NCBI GenBank assembly: GCA_020744225.1
Contig: JAGMWG010000004.1
Location: forward strand, 744,001-808,000
DNA length: 64,000 nucleotides
Direction of reading: 5' to 3'
From: Paraphoma chrysanthemicola
Taxonomy: Eukaryota; Ascomycota; Dothideomycetes; Pleosporales; Phaeosphaeriaceae
Shown here: positions 45,306 through 56,950 of the stretch, piece by piece
Position numbering within the stretch: the stretch's first letter is position 1
Layout of the letters: each line of letters starts with the position of its first letter
Position numbers and translations under genes: made by a program
The notes under the pieces: generated by a model
Databases searched by the model: none
The model's input: only the letters and a program-made list of their open reading frames with translations
Told to the model about the DNA's origin: nothing

Positions 45306-46190
45306 TCATACTATGTCTGTAATCCGGCCCAGCACAGTCTCCTGCTCATCGTAAAGCTCATGAACCTTATCCCAACCCTGCTGGAGCTGAACTATAGGCA
45401 AGTTGCTGTTTCTTCTTTCCTCGAGTCCCTCTGGTAGATAATTCTGAAAGCCTTTGGTCCCGCAGGAGCCTGCCTTCGGACCTGCATCACGGAGAAGCCC
45501 GCTTTCTTCCAAAGCGCGTATCGGCGACACAGTAAATCTCCCCCTCTTACAAACCATTCGAGTAACCGCAGATGCAAATACTCTTTTCTCCTGTAATCTT
45601 ACCACAGAATCCTTGGGTTCTCTGTCACGAAGAACGCCCTGCAAGTATTCGGGCTGTGGCTTGGCTTTGCCTCGTTCTACAAAGTGTGTTACCATGTAAA
45701 TCCACTTCTCATCCCAACTAGCAACTTTGGTAGAAAGCTCATATCCACTATGGAGCTTGATCTCTCGCTTGAATGTGCACGACACTGCGCCCACAATAAT
45801 ATTACATCTAACACGACCCGTCTTAGGCGTTAAAAGTGAGCCCAAAATAACGCCGGTATGGTATGCCCTTGCAACATCGAGATCGCTGAAATAGGTCGAA
45901 TTTGACTTGTGTAGGTTGAAGTCTATTTCAAGGAGAGGAACGTGGCTGGTGCATGCCGTTGGGAGGAAGACGTCATGCAATCGAAGGGCGGTATTTTGGT
46001 GCAGGCGAATACCTTTCCAGAGTGCGCGGAAAAAGCGATACTGGCCGGTGTTAAACATAAGGACTGCCTTGAAGTGAGTGCCTTCTGAACTTACATGCCA
46101 CATAAAAAGAACGGACTTCAAATTCAGGATGAGAAGCATGATAAGAGTCAAAATCCACAGATTTGTAGCGAGCCAGGCAATTCCGACCAT
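45306..46190 (-). CDS. THEM6-like hotdog thioesterase family protein
   Basis: Intronless, 294 residues from the ATG at 46190. The open frame runs upstream to 46340, but this start puts a membrane anchor (WLATNLWILTLIMLLILNL) at the N-terminus, as in THEM6-type proteins. The hotdog core is visible as PLLEIDFNLHKSNSTYFSDLDVAR, CTFKREIKLHSGYELSTKV and SWDEKWIYMVTHFV. Fungal members are often annotated as thioesterase or 'capsule biosynthesis' proteins, some near secondary-metabolite genes; no such cluster is visible here. The DFN...DLDVAR residues suggest acyl-CoA or acyl-thioester binding; activity is unproven. Confidence 0.8.
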   Translation of the reverse strand: MVGIAWLATNLWILTLIMLLILNLKSVLFMWHVSSEGTHFKAVLMFNTGQYRFFRALWKGIRLHQNTALRLHDVFLPTACTSHVPLLEIDFNLHKSNSTYFSDLDVARAYHTGVILGSLLTPKTGRVRCNIIVGAVSCTFKREIKLHSGYELSTKVASWDEKWIYMVTHFVERGKAKPQPEYLQGVLRDREPKDSVVRLQEKRVFASAVTRMVCKRGRFTVSPIRALEESGLLRDAGPKAGSCGTKGFQNYLPEGLEERRNSNLPIVQLQQGWDKVHELYDEQETVLGRITDIV

Positions 46191-47489
46191 AGCTTGTAAA
46201 GGAGCAGGAGTGCGGTGTGTGAGACAATCTGCTGTAAAAATTTGCTGAATATGACAGTGGTGATAGTTAATAAATGACCTGATATCTGGCTCTTGAGAAA
46301 GAAGAGAAGACTGTAGATAGAAATTGAGCAATCGTTTCATGATAAGCTAATCGCGTCCTTCCCTTAACGCAATCTCAGAATGCAAAGCCTTTTCGAACCG
46401 AGGTAGCTGTTGCTCAACGCTATCCTAGTTACCTCTGCAGTACCATAGCAACTCGAGAGGTGCTTGCATAGCAAAGACCAGGCACGAAACCTATACAGCT
46501 GGGAACGAGTTTGAGATTGAGCTTTGTCGTTCTGGGAGAAGGTAATGGCCACGACTCTTACCGTAGAGACACAGTAAAGGGTGTTGCAACCAACATCTCG
46601 AATGTCCATCTAGCATGCACAATATTGGACAAGTCACCGCCCCGGCGGTGTAGCTGATTGGGCATACCTAAGGTCTGGCGCGGTCGGGGCAATCCGCCAA
46701 TCACGGATGAGCATTTTGCATTCAGGTGCCGCAACCTCGGCGCTTCACGAGTAATTTATTCATCCTACTTTACCTCGGCGACATTTTTAACACAACCTCC
46801 GTCGATCATCGATGCGAATGCGCTTCTATACATCGAGGGCTCATTGACTTACTGTTGTATCTGGCATAAGTAGCGTACGTGGGTCTACAATTGATTGAAG
46901 ATTGGAGTTCGTTATGTAAACGTTCTACGTCTATATACTGCCGGGCGGTGGGTACAGCGAGCATGAGAGTTTTGTTCCTCTCGGAAACATCAGCTGGCTT
47001 TGCTTGCGTCTGAGGCCTTACGCCTGGGACGCCATTCATCACCTACACTTCTCATGCCACATAACACTATGTTTGCTGCTAAGTCAACCACTGCTCTACA
47101 GCGTTTCCTCTTCTTCTGTACTTTAGGTGTTCATAGTGATATTTGACAACAGAAGCATGGTTCACATGGGTACTAGTAGGATATCGGCTCCAACCAGCCT
47201 AAACTATGATCATTGTCCACGTACACACTTTTCCATTACGATCTCGTGGTGTCCAAATTTGCCACAATAAGCTGTCAGCCCCGGTATGGTGGTGTATCAT
47301 GCTCTCCAATAGGCAGTTCTGAAGGTATGAGAGCAGTTTTCGTACATCTGGTACCGAGGCGCCTCGGTGGGAAGCCATTGCCGGTCCAATTTGCGTACAC
47401 TCAACTCCATGTATAAGTACTCCTTGCATTTCCAGAGTTTGACCTCCATCCCGCACTCGACAATCACGCAAAGCAGTCTCACGTCCACC
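46191..47489. other. Divergent promoter region, thioesterase / isomerase
   Basis: About 1.3 kb between divergent starts. It contains a perfect GC-rich inverted repeat at 46635-46650 and a CCAAT sequence shortly after (about 46696). No gene supported. Confidence 0.5.
46635..46650. repeat. GC-rich inverted repeat with CGG half-sites
   Basis: CACCGCC-CC-GGCGGTG is a perfect 7+7 nt inverted repeat. It holds CCG and CGG triplets, the half-sites that Zn2Cys6 dimers read. It lies about 445 nt before the thioesterase start; a regulatory role is only inferred. Confidence 0.4.
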
Positions 47490-48361
47490 ATGTCCGACAA
47501 CAACGCTATCACCTTGGCAGTTGAAGGCAACATAAGCATCATTACGCTGAATTTGCCAAAAAAGCTCAATGCGCTCACCTCCTCGCTATACTACCGTCTG
47601 GGTAGTCTGGTAAGGGAAGCAGATACCCATCCACACACGCTTGTGACCTTGATCATTGGCACAGGCCGCTTTTTCTCCGCGTACATCTACCCTAGCCCGC
47701 AACAGAGTATGGACGCTACTGACAATGAGGAAGTGGTGCGGATCTCCAAGCAAGTCCAGCTACAGCAGCACAGAGTACTGAAGACGAACCACGAAAGGCC
47801 TGGCTCCCTGCTCTTGTGAACAACACAGTCGATGTTCCAAGCGCGTTCTTCTCGCACTCTAAGATCCTCATATGCGCACTCAACGGCCCCGTCCTGGGGC
47901 TATCAGCCGCTCTGATCTCGCACGCCGACTTCATCTACGCCGTCCCGCAGGCATATCTTCTTACGCCGTTTGGATCTCTCGGCCTTGTATCCGAAGGCGG
48001 AGCTAGCACAGCTTTCGTGCGTAGAATGGGCTTGGGACTAGCCAACGAAGCTTTGCTCAAAGGCAGGAAGATCACAGCTGAGGAGCTCCGAGCAGTCGGA
48101 TTCGTGAACAATCTCGTACCCGCAAAAGATGACCAAGACTTCAGAGACCGTGTGTTGGAAGATGTCAAGGATGCCTTCGGAGCGCACTTGGTACCGTCTA
48201 GCGTTCTCGAAACAAAGCGCATCATGCGACGATCCCTTGTCCGAGAACAGGAAGGTCAGGCGCTGGACGAATTGTTCACTGGTGTCAAGCGATTCGCCGA
48301 GGGAATACCGCAGGCGGAGATGAAGAAGATCATGACTGGCCAAAAGAAACATAAGCTGTGA
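47490..48361 (+). CDS. Enoyl-CoA hydratase/isomerase family protein (peroxisomal ECI type), 2 exons
   Basis: Exons 47490-47680 and 47734-48361 (272 residues). The 53-nt intron has a CTGAC branch site and, once removed, rebuilds GRFFSAGADLQ, the crotonase oxyanion-hole motif; read without splicing, the gene looks frameshifted. Other family blocks: ICALNGPVLGLSAALISHADF and LTPFGSLGLVSEGGAS, which has the glutamate expected of delta3-delta2 enoyl-CoA isomerases used in beta-oxidation of unsaturated fatty acids. The C-terminus KKHKL resembles a peroxisomal PTS1 signal, though HKL is not the strongest form. Confidence 0.9.
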
Positions 48362-48513
48362 TACTAGACTAGACTCCAAGGAGGTGTTCTCTGGGACTTG
48401 TTGTATATTCTGTATTCTTTGTCATTTGCGCAAACAAAATTTGCAAGCATAATTTCTGATTATTGCTAGAGCCTCTTTACTTTGCGTTGAAACTCTTCAG
48501 GGACAGACGACCG

Positions 48514-51038
48514 TCATATAAGGGTGTCAGCCAGCCATGGATGCCTATGCATATTAGCAATTTTGGTCAGTGCATTACAAAGAATTCTAGATCGGTAAAT
48601 AATCCTCCTAGTAGAACTCACCCGAAGTCATGCATCAATCCATACGAGGTCATTAGAGCATCTGAACTCCACATGGTCGACAAAACATCCAAGTCATACT
48701 CAGGATTTCGACCCTCATCCTGTACCATATCAGACATGAGATCGATCGTAGTAGGCCTCGGTGACGTCAATGATTCGATGTGAGAGACGAATGGCGCTGC
48801 AGTGAAGGTGGGCGATCTTCGATAGCTTATTTGTTTCTGAGCCTTGGTGAACATCCGAAACAGAATCTCGGCACCGAACAGGGTCTTCTTGAGCTCTTCA
48901 ATTACAATCATACATAGCTCAAGATGTTGATGTCCCATTCGCTGAATCATCGGTTTGGGTGACGCATAGTCGAGAAGATGAATCTGCAATGTTGGAACTA
49001 GTGCGATACAACTACACAGCAGTTAGAATTTTCTATGACCGAACCGGCTTGCACGTACATGATGGACTGAACAAGATGTATACTATCCGAGCTGATCATG
49101 CCGCTGAGAATTTTGGTTGTAGCTGCTGCTGACGACCTTGCCTTCTGTTCGACAACGGACCTCCAATCGTTGGAAGTGAGGTCAGCCGAGTCGTGGAGAA
49201 AGAAAGGACGGTACAACATGAGGGAAACAGATCTTTGTACGGAGATCAGTGATCAAGAACACATAAATGAGCTTCGGCTTTTCGGACTTACTCAACATAG
49301 ATTTCGAAATGGTACATGTATAACCTCATCAGCTCGCTCTGTTCGTGAGCTGCAATTTCGTCTCGCTGAATAGAGCAAGCTCGTATTTGGTTCCCTATAA
49401 TCTGTACCTCAGATTCAGTTGGCATTACACGATCTGCTTGTTGCTGCTGTATCAGAAGGTTTGACAAGATGACCGTAAGATTCAACAAGGACCTCCATAG
49501 CTTTCCCAACTCTTTCATGTCCTCGGGCAAATACTTCTTACGTAAATCATGAGACAGCCTCTCGAACTCCTCAGTTTCTTCTGTGTTTGGCATCTTGGTG
49601 TTGCAATCCACGAGACGGATGCGCATCGGTCTGCCCATACCGGCGGAGAACCATGTCTCACGGTAGAAGCAGCTCCACCAGAGCTGCTGCCATAGCTTCT
49701 TGTCGACTGCTATCATCGACTTAGTCTGGTGTGAACTAGGTTCGGGGTCGCGGTGCAGGCCGACTGTTTGACATAGGCTTATCGCGACTCCATTCCAATG
49801 CCATGGGCCAGCCCTGTCTTCAGTGTCGGCGTACCAGAAACCCATCAGAAGTACTGCCTGGATCAAGGTGATCTTGTTCTTCTCATACTCTGCATCGTAA
49901 AGAGCCTGGAATGTACATTAATGCTTGTACGCCCTGATATGGCTTGATCATCAAGATGATTTCCTCACCTTCGCTTTGGCATACATGGAACGCTTCATCT
50001 CTTTCCGAGATGCAAAACCAGTGGCTTCGAGAGTTGCATCATCCGCAAACTTATCCAGGTTAGTCATCAAATGTTCGTGGTACGATGAAAGAAACGCCTA
50101 CGTTGGCAGCAGCAAGGAACAAGCTCCATAACAAATGGATGCTCAACTTGTGACGTTGGTCTTCCAGTTGCTCGATGAGTGACTTGGCCTCGATCACTGG
50201 AAAGAATGGGTGTACATAGGAAAAATAAGCTTGCATCATCATCTCAGTGGCTCTTTTGGAAGGCAAATCGAAGACGCCCTTCAGCCTCAAGTAGTCGAGA
50301 GTTTCGGGATCTATATTCGAGGGGCATGTTTGAGGCACAAGAACGTGACCACTCTTGCCTTTCCGTTGTGGTTCACAAATATCTGCCACAAGTGATACTC
50401 CCCGGGGATCGCCTATTGCCAACAATCAGCGCTAAGTGTGCGTTCACTATAATCGCAGTTCTTGATGAGGGGCTGCACTTCTTGCATACCATAGATAGGC
50501 GCATACTGGGGTTCCGATGCATTTCCCGTTGATTGCAATGCATCCACATCGTAGTGGCTGAAATGCTCGGCCAATGGTTGATAGGGTGTTCCAGCGCTAG
50601 TACAATCGCGACTCTCGGCAGCCGAGGTTAGAACAGCACTGGCACCTGGTGGACAGCGGCCTGAACTCAGAGCTGACGCAGCCTCTAGAACTGCGGGAGA
50701 GTCGTGTTGTGGTATGTTTTGATGTGGAGACGCGCTAACTGTACCAGCCGAGGAAGATGCAGAACAGAGGATCCGCCTCGCGCGTCTATGTGGCGCTGCT
50801 CTAGTATTGACATGGACGTGTTAGCTTGGTCGATTGCGATGGTATCTGTTTTTCTCACTCACCCTCGTTTTTTAGTCACCCGCGGCTCACATGCGAGACT
50901 ATCAAGCGAGCAGTTGATGCATGGTGAGCCGGTGTGCGCAAGACTGCATCTGACTTTGCGTGCATGGCATGCTTCGCAAGCTCCAGCGGCGCGCTTCTTT
51001 GGCTGCGTGCGAGCGTTGATTGTCGGAGGGACGGGCAT
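48514..51038 (-). CDS. Zn2Cys6 transcription factor, CTF1-like, 8 exons
   Basis: Exons 51038-50863, 50800-50490, 50412-50102, 50049-49969, 49905-49292, 49232-49059, 49011-48622 and 48544-48514 all close in phase (695 residues). The zinc cluster is at about 21-50: CEACHARKVRC, then CINCSLDSLAC. A Ser/Ala-rich linker leads to the fungal-specific regulatory domain: AYFSYVHPFFPVIEAKSL, FADDATLEATGFASRKEM, ITLIQAVLLMGFWYADTED, FYRETWFSAGMGRPMRI, SLMLYRPFFLHD and PTLQIHLLDYAS. This order matches cutinase transcription factor 1 (CTF1)-like regulators of cutinase and fatty-acid genes. The neighbouring isomerase gene (beta-oxidation) and this gene are convergent; co-regulation is a guess. Confidence 0.9.
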
Positions 51039-51753
51039 CCTAGAAATTTGGCAATGGACTGTCAGGACCGAACAGCTATAGAAGGTTATACTTGGGCGTT
51101 AGGTGAATTCTGAACATGAACGGCAGACGAGAAAGTCTCGTGCTAGCCTGACAACCTCGGTTGAATCTTCAAGACCTCATGTCAGTGCCAGACGTTCCAC
51201 GCCTGGAGATCCTTCGCCCACATCTCATCGTCGCTCATTGCACATTTCGAAGTGTTATCACAGCAAAGGCAGAATTATTTTTGGAAGGGAAAAAAGCGCA
51301 GGTTTGGGCTTTACAACTTCCCTAATTCTGTTCATTATTCTCGCATACGATGCATCCGCTCAACAACCTTCGATGTGTGAAACAGAGGAGGGATCGAGGT
51401 TTGTAAGTGCGTACCGCTAGCCCTCGCTCCCAACTCTGTCCAACTTCGGCTTGCGCGAATGTAACATATGCGGTAATAGGCAATCGCTCGACCTGGCCTG
51501 ACTGGATCATCCCAACTCTCTGATGCTCGGGCGTGGGGTTCAAAATCCGTACACAGATATGTACAATCATTCATCATACTACATAACTATAAAACCTTGC
51601 CAGTTGCCTTCCAGTCTATACATTATCGTTCACTCATACCAAATCGTCAAATCGAAACACGATAAACCAAACTCGTCTCTCATGTTACTTCATCCAGCAT
51701 CCCTCCAACTTACCATCATCATAACCACCGATTCACACTCCAATGACCCTTCT
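51039..51753. other. Intergenic, promoter of the CTF1-like gene
   Basis: About 0.7 kb between tandem minus-strand genes. Frames present are short and without domains. The A/C-rich stretch at 51570-51720 is probably the aquaporin 3' UTR. Confidence 0.5.
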
Positions 51754-53340
51754 TCAAGCCTCAGCACTCTTCTCTCTGATCTCCTTCTCCTGTTCTTCCT
51801 TTTCATCATTGTCTTGCCCTGGGTTGGCTACCTCATACTCGAGAATCTTGATAAGCTTGTAGAATACAACAGCAAAGATGGCGCCAACACCGGGTCCAAC
51901 CCAGTAGATCCAATGCTCGCGGTCAAACACACCAGTGATGACGCAAGGACCGAAACTACGTGCAGGGTTGAGCGAGCCGCCGGTGTAGTACACGCCAACG
52001 AGCTCGGCGACGAAGAGCGCGAGACCAATGCCGACAGGGGCAATGAATGTTGCTATCAGATGTCAGTATGATGTCGTGAAAGAAGGGCGCTGAGCCGCGG
52101 AATATTGATTAAACATACCCTTGTGTTTCTCCTTTGCGAGCATAAAAATCGTAAACACCAGTTCGAATGTCAACATAGCTTCGATGAACACTCCCTGCGC
52201 AAGACTCGTCCCTGTGCTCAACGTCGTCCTGACATTGAAGCTCGTTGGGAACAAGACACTAACCAGGTACGAGCTGAAGATCGAGCCTGTGATCTGCGCC
52301 GTGAGGAGCAAGAACGCGCGAATAGGAGACAAGGAACGAGTGAGCAGCATGGCAAAGGTAACAGCAGGGTTGAACAAGCCACCACTAATGCGGAAGAAGA
52401 CCCAGACGTTGACCATGAGACTGAAGCCAAAGACGAGAGAAATATACAGTAACACGCCAGGCTGGAAACCCGTCTGCTCACCAGTGGTTGTGTTGGATTC
52501 GTCGTTGGCGGACGATCCAATGTTAGCGACCTGGGTGCCGGCGAAGGCAAAGAAGAGGAACATGGTAGTACCCACAAGTTCGCCGACGAAGGCGACGAAA
52601 TGGTTTTTGGCATTCGAGCCCATCCACACAGCCCACGGGAGACGAATTGCATCTTCGCCGGAGGGGCGACGGGGTGGTCCACGGCCGTCGCCGAAGCCGG
52701 CTCCGCCACCGCCGGTGTAAGCGTTGATGGGCGGGCGTCTGGATCTTTTGGGTGTGTACTCGTCGTCGCTGCCGTAATACATGTGGTAGCGTGGTTGATC
52801 GTTGCGGTACGTCCCATTGGCATCGAAGCTGCCTCGGCCGGGAAGGTTGGTGTAGCGATTGGTTGCACGGGGGTCATTGCCATAGGCGGATGGTGGAGGC
52901 TTATGTTGGCGTGACGGTCGACGACGATATGGTTGCGGGTCGTACTCTTCGTCAGAGACATAGTCCTCGACGTACGGAGTGCGATGGCTCATGTAGGAAT
53001 TGTGGCCACGGAGGTCTTGGGACCTTGTTTTCCGTTGATGACGACTTGCGGTAGGAGTTCCATAGTCGTTGGGATCAGTGACACCGCCGAGGCGTCGGTT
53101 GCTTGCGTGATTTACAACACTCAAAGCATTGGAGTCGTTTGTAGGAAGCACGGGAGATACATCATCCATATTTTGGTCAATGTGTGCTTGATGTGGCTGC
53201 ATTGGAAGACGAAGCAGCTCCTGGTGAGATTCGCTGGAACCACGTGCGTGGCGTGGAGTTATTGGAGACTCCATGATGGTGCCATCTTGAAGCCGCTGGC
53301 CATAGTACTGGGGCAGAGGACTGGATTCGGCTGCCGCCAT
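51754..53340 (-). CDS. Aquaporin (MIP family) with long N-terminal extension, 2 exons
   Basis: Exons 53340-52119 and 52052-51754 join in phase (506 residues). Residues 1 to about 240 are a polar, Arg/Tyr/Pro-rich cytosolic extension. Six membrane helices follow, from FVAFVGELVGTTMFLFFAF to VGPGVGAIFAVVFYKLI. Both pore motifs are intact: NPA at 324-326 (GGLFNPAVT) and NPA at 436-438 (GSLNPARS, whose Arg is the selectivity-filter arginine). It is an orthodox fungal water-channel type rather than an aquaglyceroporin, which would show NPx variants with Asp. The C-terminus is acidic (DNDEKEEQEKE). Long cytosolic tails in fungal aquaporins often gate the channel; that is an inference here. Confidence 0.92.
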
Positions 53341-54616
53341 GTGTTCAGGACGATAGGAATCGTATTAGATTCTTCAGAAGGTGCGGGTTGCGGTGGAAGA
53401 TCGGTATCTGCCCTCTTGTGTGAAAGTTTGGCGGTATGGTGCTACTTTGTGTGGAGATATACCGAATATTCCAGCTAATATCTGGAGAGTTGGGATGGCT
53501 TAGGACTGTGGGACACTTGGTTTGGGCTTGATGGGGTTGAGAGGATATGACTGGTCTCAGTCAAGGGCAGCATGAACGGCGGTATACATAGTAGTCGCAG
53601 CAACGGTTGAGACCCTGATCAGCCCTCTCATATTTCCTGTCTCGGCCCAACTTCGTCCCTGAAGGATCCGCTCCGAACGTTTTATCTGCTTTTTGGGGCG
53701 TGTCATTCGTTGATCAGGGCAACGGGTGGGTAACCTCAGAGATCGCGACTTCGCAGAGATGGCGGTGACGTCGTGCAAATCTCTGAATAGCCTTGCATGA
53801 CCGAAACGTGCGGTGTCGAGGCATGGAGTGTGCTGCAAGCAAAGCATGCGGTTCCTGGTGAACGTGCTAATCACGAGAAAGAAAGCATAAGGGACTAGGG
53901 TGCCGTAGGGATAGGGCAGATACGCGAATCAAGGATCGACTCTGCCTTGGTCGTTGCACGCATGAAGGCATGGGAGCCTCTAGTATTTGTAAACTTGCTG
54001 GGGTTTTGGAAGTGGGGTGTCGCTTAGTGCTGACGGTGGATTGGTTTTGACGATGGTTCGCAGAAGGCTTATCCCTGCGATAGAGAGGCGGATAGACCCT
54101 GGTGCTTGTTTGAAGAACAAAGTAAAACCGCTAAGCATCGAGGCACCCAGGATATCTTCCTAATGGCCCGACAATGACGAAGATGGCGGGAATGAGCAAT
54201 TTGGCGACGCGATTGGCACAACAGAAGCGATTGTCGCAGCCTGGTACCCGGATTACTACTCCGGCATATTGGCAACGCGTGCGGGGAACTATACGTGAAG
54301 ACTGCATACTGTTTGAAAGTTGATCAGAACAGCAAAGTGCTCCTTGAGAAGGTTTGATGGTGGTGCAGCTGACACCGCTTCAGTTTCCCACCTCACAATG
54401 ATCATCACTGGACGCGCAATTGCCGAAAAGTAGTATCTAGACTGAAGGCGAATTTGAGATCACATATCGGTTCGAGTATAGTGTATATGCGAGGATGTGC
54501 TGTCAGAAATCCTTCGCGAGATTTTGCTGCGGCTGGGAACGCTCGGCCTTACTCGGACAGCAAGAGTGGAATTTGCCGTATTCAGCGACGGGATGACGAG
54601 TCCAAGACTTGAAGCC
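53341..54616. other. Intergenic region, 1.3 kb
   Basis: Promoter of the aquaporin gene reading left and 3' end of the transporter gene reading left. Only short frames; no gene or repeat recognised. Confidence 0.5.
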
Positions 54617-56269
54617 TTAGACTTTATCCTGTCCAGGCTGAAGATGATGCACCTGCTCAGCATTTCCCAGATCTGGATCCTTGGTGATGAACTCGGCTGT
54701 GCCTCCTTCTATCTCTCTTCTCTTCTCTGTTCGAACATGCATCCACACCAGTAGTGCAGTCCATATCGCCATACCAATACTGACAGCAATCATTGCATAC
54801 ATTCCTCTCGTGAAATACGGTGCGAAGTTTGCCCCGTAGAACACAATGGACCACCACGCGTTGATGGCATTACTGCCCATGTTCATGCTAGCGATAACCA
54901 CAGCGCGAAGGGAGTCTTCCTCGTAGCGCAAGACGTCGTTTGCCCATGCGAAGAATGTCGCTTGGCATGCGTAGACACTTCCGGCCCAGTAGTACATTGC
55001 AAAGTGTATGGTGGTGTTTTGCGGGTATGCCAGAATTAGCGCACTAGTGATGACACCTGTCATGCCAATCCAGTAGCCGACTACGATCGTTAGCGACGTC
55101 TCAAAGCAAGATTTATGATATTGCGCACCCAGGTAGCGTTTGCCGCCCATGAAATCCGTAAGCGTAGCCCAGAATAGTGTTGACACGATGCCAACTGCTG
55201 GCACTCCGGTCGGATAGTTGTTGACCTGTGCAATTGTATACTTGTTGGTTGGATGCGACTTCATGTACAGTTGTAGAAGCGCATTCGTACTGAAAGACTC
55301 GGTCTCTCCCGCAAGGATCCAGAGGACTACAAACATGTACCAATACCAAGTTCCAAAGCAGTGTTTGAGGAATCTCCATGAGATTGGCGTACGTTCCGAA
55401 ACTTCCGGCACACGAGAAATAGCAAGTGCTTTCTCATCGGCAGACAGATAAGGTGCTGTCGTGTTGCGCGGAGTGTCTGGGAAGAGCAGGAAACCATACA
55501 CGGCGACTGGCAACGTTATGATACCATCAATCACAAAACTAGGGACGTTAGATCCAATTCTGTCATGGTGTGCTACGCCCACTTACAGCCATCTCCAACC
55601 GGACAGTCCTTGAAGTCCATCCATACTGGAATGGATGCCGGTCTGAATGAAGCCGCCTATCATGGTGCCGGCCAAGCCTGAGGCTGTAAAGATACCAGAA
55701 CGCTTGCCTGAATAGGTTTGTAAGGTTAGCAAGTGGCTTCAGATCTTAGCCGATGAGTGACATCACATACCGAGTTCCTTTTCGGTGTACCAAGAGCCAA
55801 GAATGTAATGAGTTCCCACGAAAGTCGAAGCCTCGAAGAGCGCCTGGAAGAAGCGGATTGCCATGATATCCTGCGGCTTCTGGGCTGCGGCAGTGACCAT
55901 CGTCAACAGAGCCCATGCCACCTGGACCTTGTCAGAAACGACGACTGAATGGTCTTGTTGTCTTACCATGCAAGAAGGAAAGAAGATCCTGGGTTTGACA
56001 TAGTACAGTGCGATATTGCAAGGCACCTGACCTATGGTGTATCCGACGGTGAAGACAGTGTTGATCTGATTCAGCTGGTTGCCCTTGAAGCTCAACTCTT
56101 CTCTCATGCCAGAAACATATGCATTGTTGAGGTTCGTACGATCCAAATAATTCAAGAAGTACATGAGGCAACAGAAGGTCAGAATGAAGAAGTCGAGCTT
56201 CTGGACCAGCTTGCGCTCGCCTGGCGCATTCTGGTCGCCACGAATGTACTGCGCAACGCGGTTCGCCAT
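54617..56269 (-). CDS. Dal5-like MFS transporter (allantoate/pantothenate family), 4 exons
   Basis: Exons 56269-55967, 55927-55771, 55707-55587 and 55538-54617 close in phase (500 residues). It has the family's cytosolic N-terminus (RKLVQKLDFFILTFCCLMYFLNYLDRTNLNNAY), with the LDRTNLNNAY signature after TM1, then about twelve membrane segments. Dal5/Fen2/Seo1-type permeases are proton-coupled carriers for anionic small molecules: allantoate, ureidosuccinate, pantothenate, nicotinate or dipeptides. The substrate is not fixed by the sequence. It is divergent from an amidase gene across 681 nt, which suggests uptake of an amide or carboxylate that the amidase then hydrolyses. Confidence 0.9.
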
Positions 56270-56950
56270 GATGGTTATCGCCTAATGATCCTTGCGACCG
56301 TTGGCAGCAGTTCGCAAACTTATGTACGGACGTTGTTGCGCATGGGAGCCTGTCGTAGGTGGTGTCGGTAATAACAGGCTTTGGCGAGCGCTGATCGCTC
56401 CAACTTCAGCAATCAGTCGCCTCAACGCTATTCGGGAAATATTGTCCCGCTCATGATAGGACTGATATGTGATATGCAATGCAACTCAAGACTGACTCGA
56501 GCTTGGGTCACAGCAGCGTCTATCGCGTGCGCCAGCAGTGGGATACGGTACCCCAGGGCTGTATTGCTCGTCGGAATTGCCACATGAAGCAGGAGGTAGA
56601 TACCGTTGCGGTATCGGCCTTGTGGTACAGTCCGAACATGTGGAGGAGCGCCGCCAGGATTGATTTCGGCCGACCAGCATAGTCTTGAGACGCGTGAGGA
56701 GTCGCGCGCTTTACCTAACAAGCGAGGTTATGATAGGTGGTGTTGGAAGGGTAGGGCGCAGCTATCGTCATATACCGCGGCGAACACGAGCCGAATCAAA
56801 GGTGGGGATTTGGCGTCGGAATTGAGCGCCTCCCAGAAATAGTCCGAGAACATCTGTAGAAGTATCGTGACTTCAATAGCGATTTTGACAGACTTGATTT
56901 CACTCGTAAACTGATACTCGTCCGTTTTGTATTCCCCGCGGTCTGTGGAG
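56270..56950. promoter_or_regulatory. Shared intergenic region of the transporter/amidase pair with GATA-factor motifs
   Basis: This 681-nt divergent region has five HGATAR sites by eye: 56275-56280 (reverse), 56454-56459, 56520-56525 (reverse), 56731-56736 and 56762-56767 (reverse). Around two would be expected by chance. Fungal nitrogen-metabolite control uses AreA-type GATA factors at such sites, so shared nitrogen regulation is plausible but unproven. Confidence 0.45.

Noticed and set aside
47490..48361. Enoyl-CoA isomerase looked frameshifted (two overlapping frames)
   Set aside because: A 53-nt GTACAT...GAAG intron with a CTGAC branch site restores the frame and the conserved SAGAD motif.
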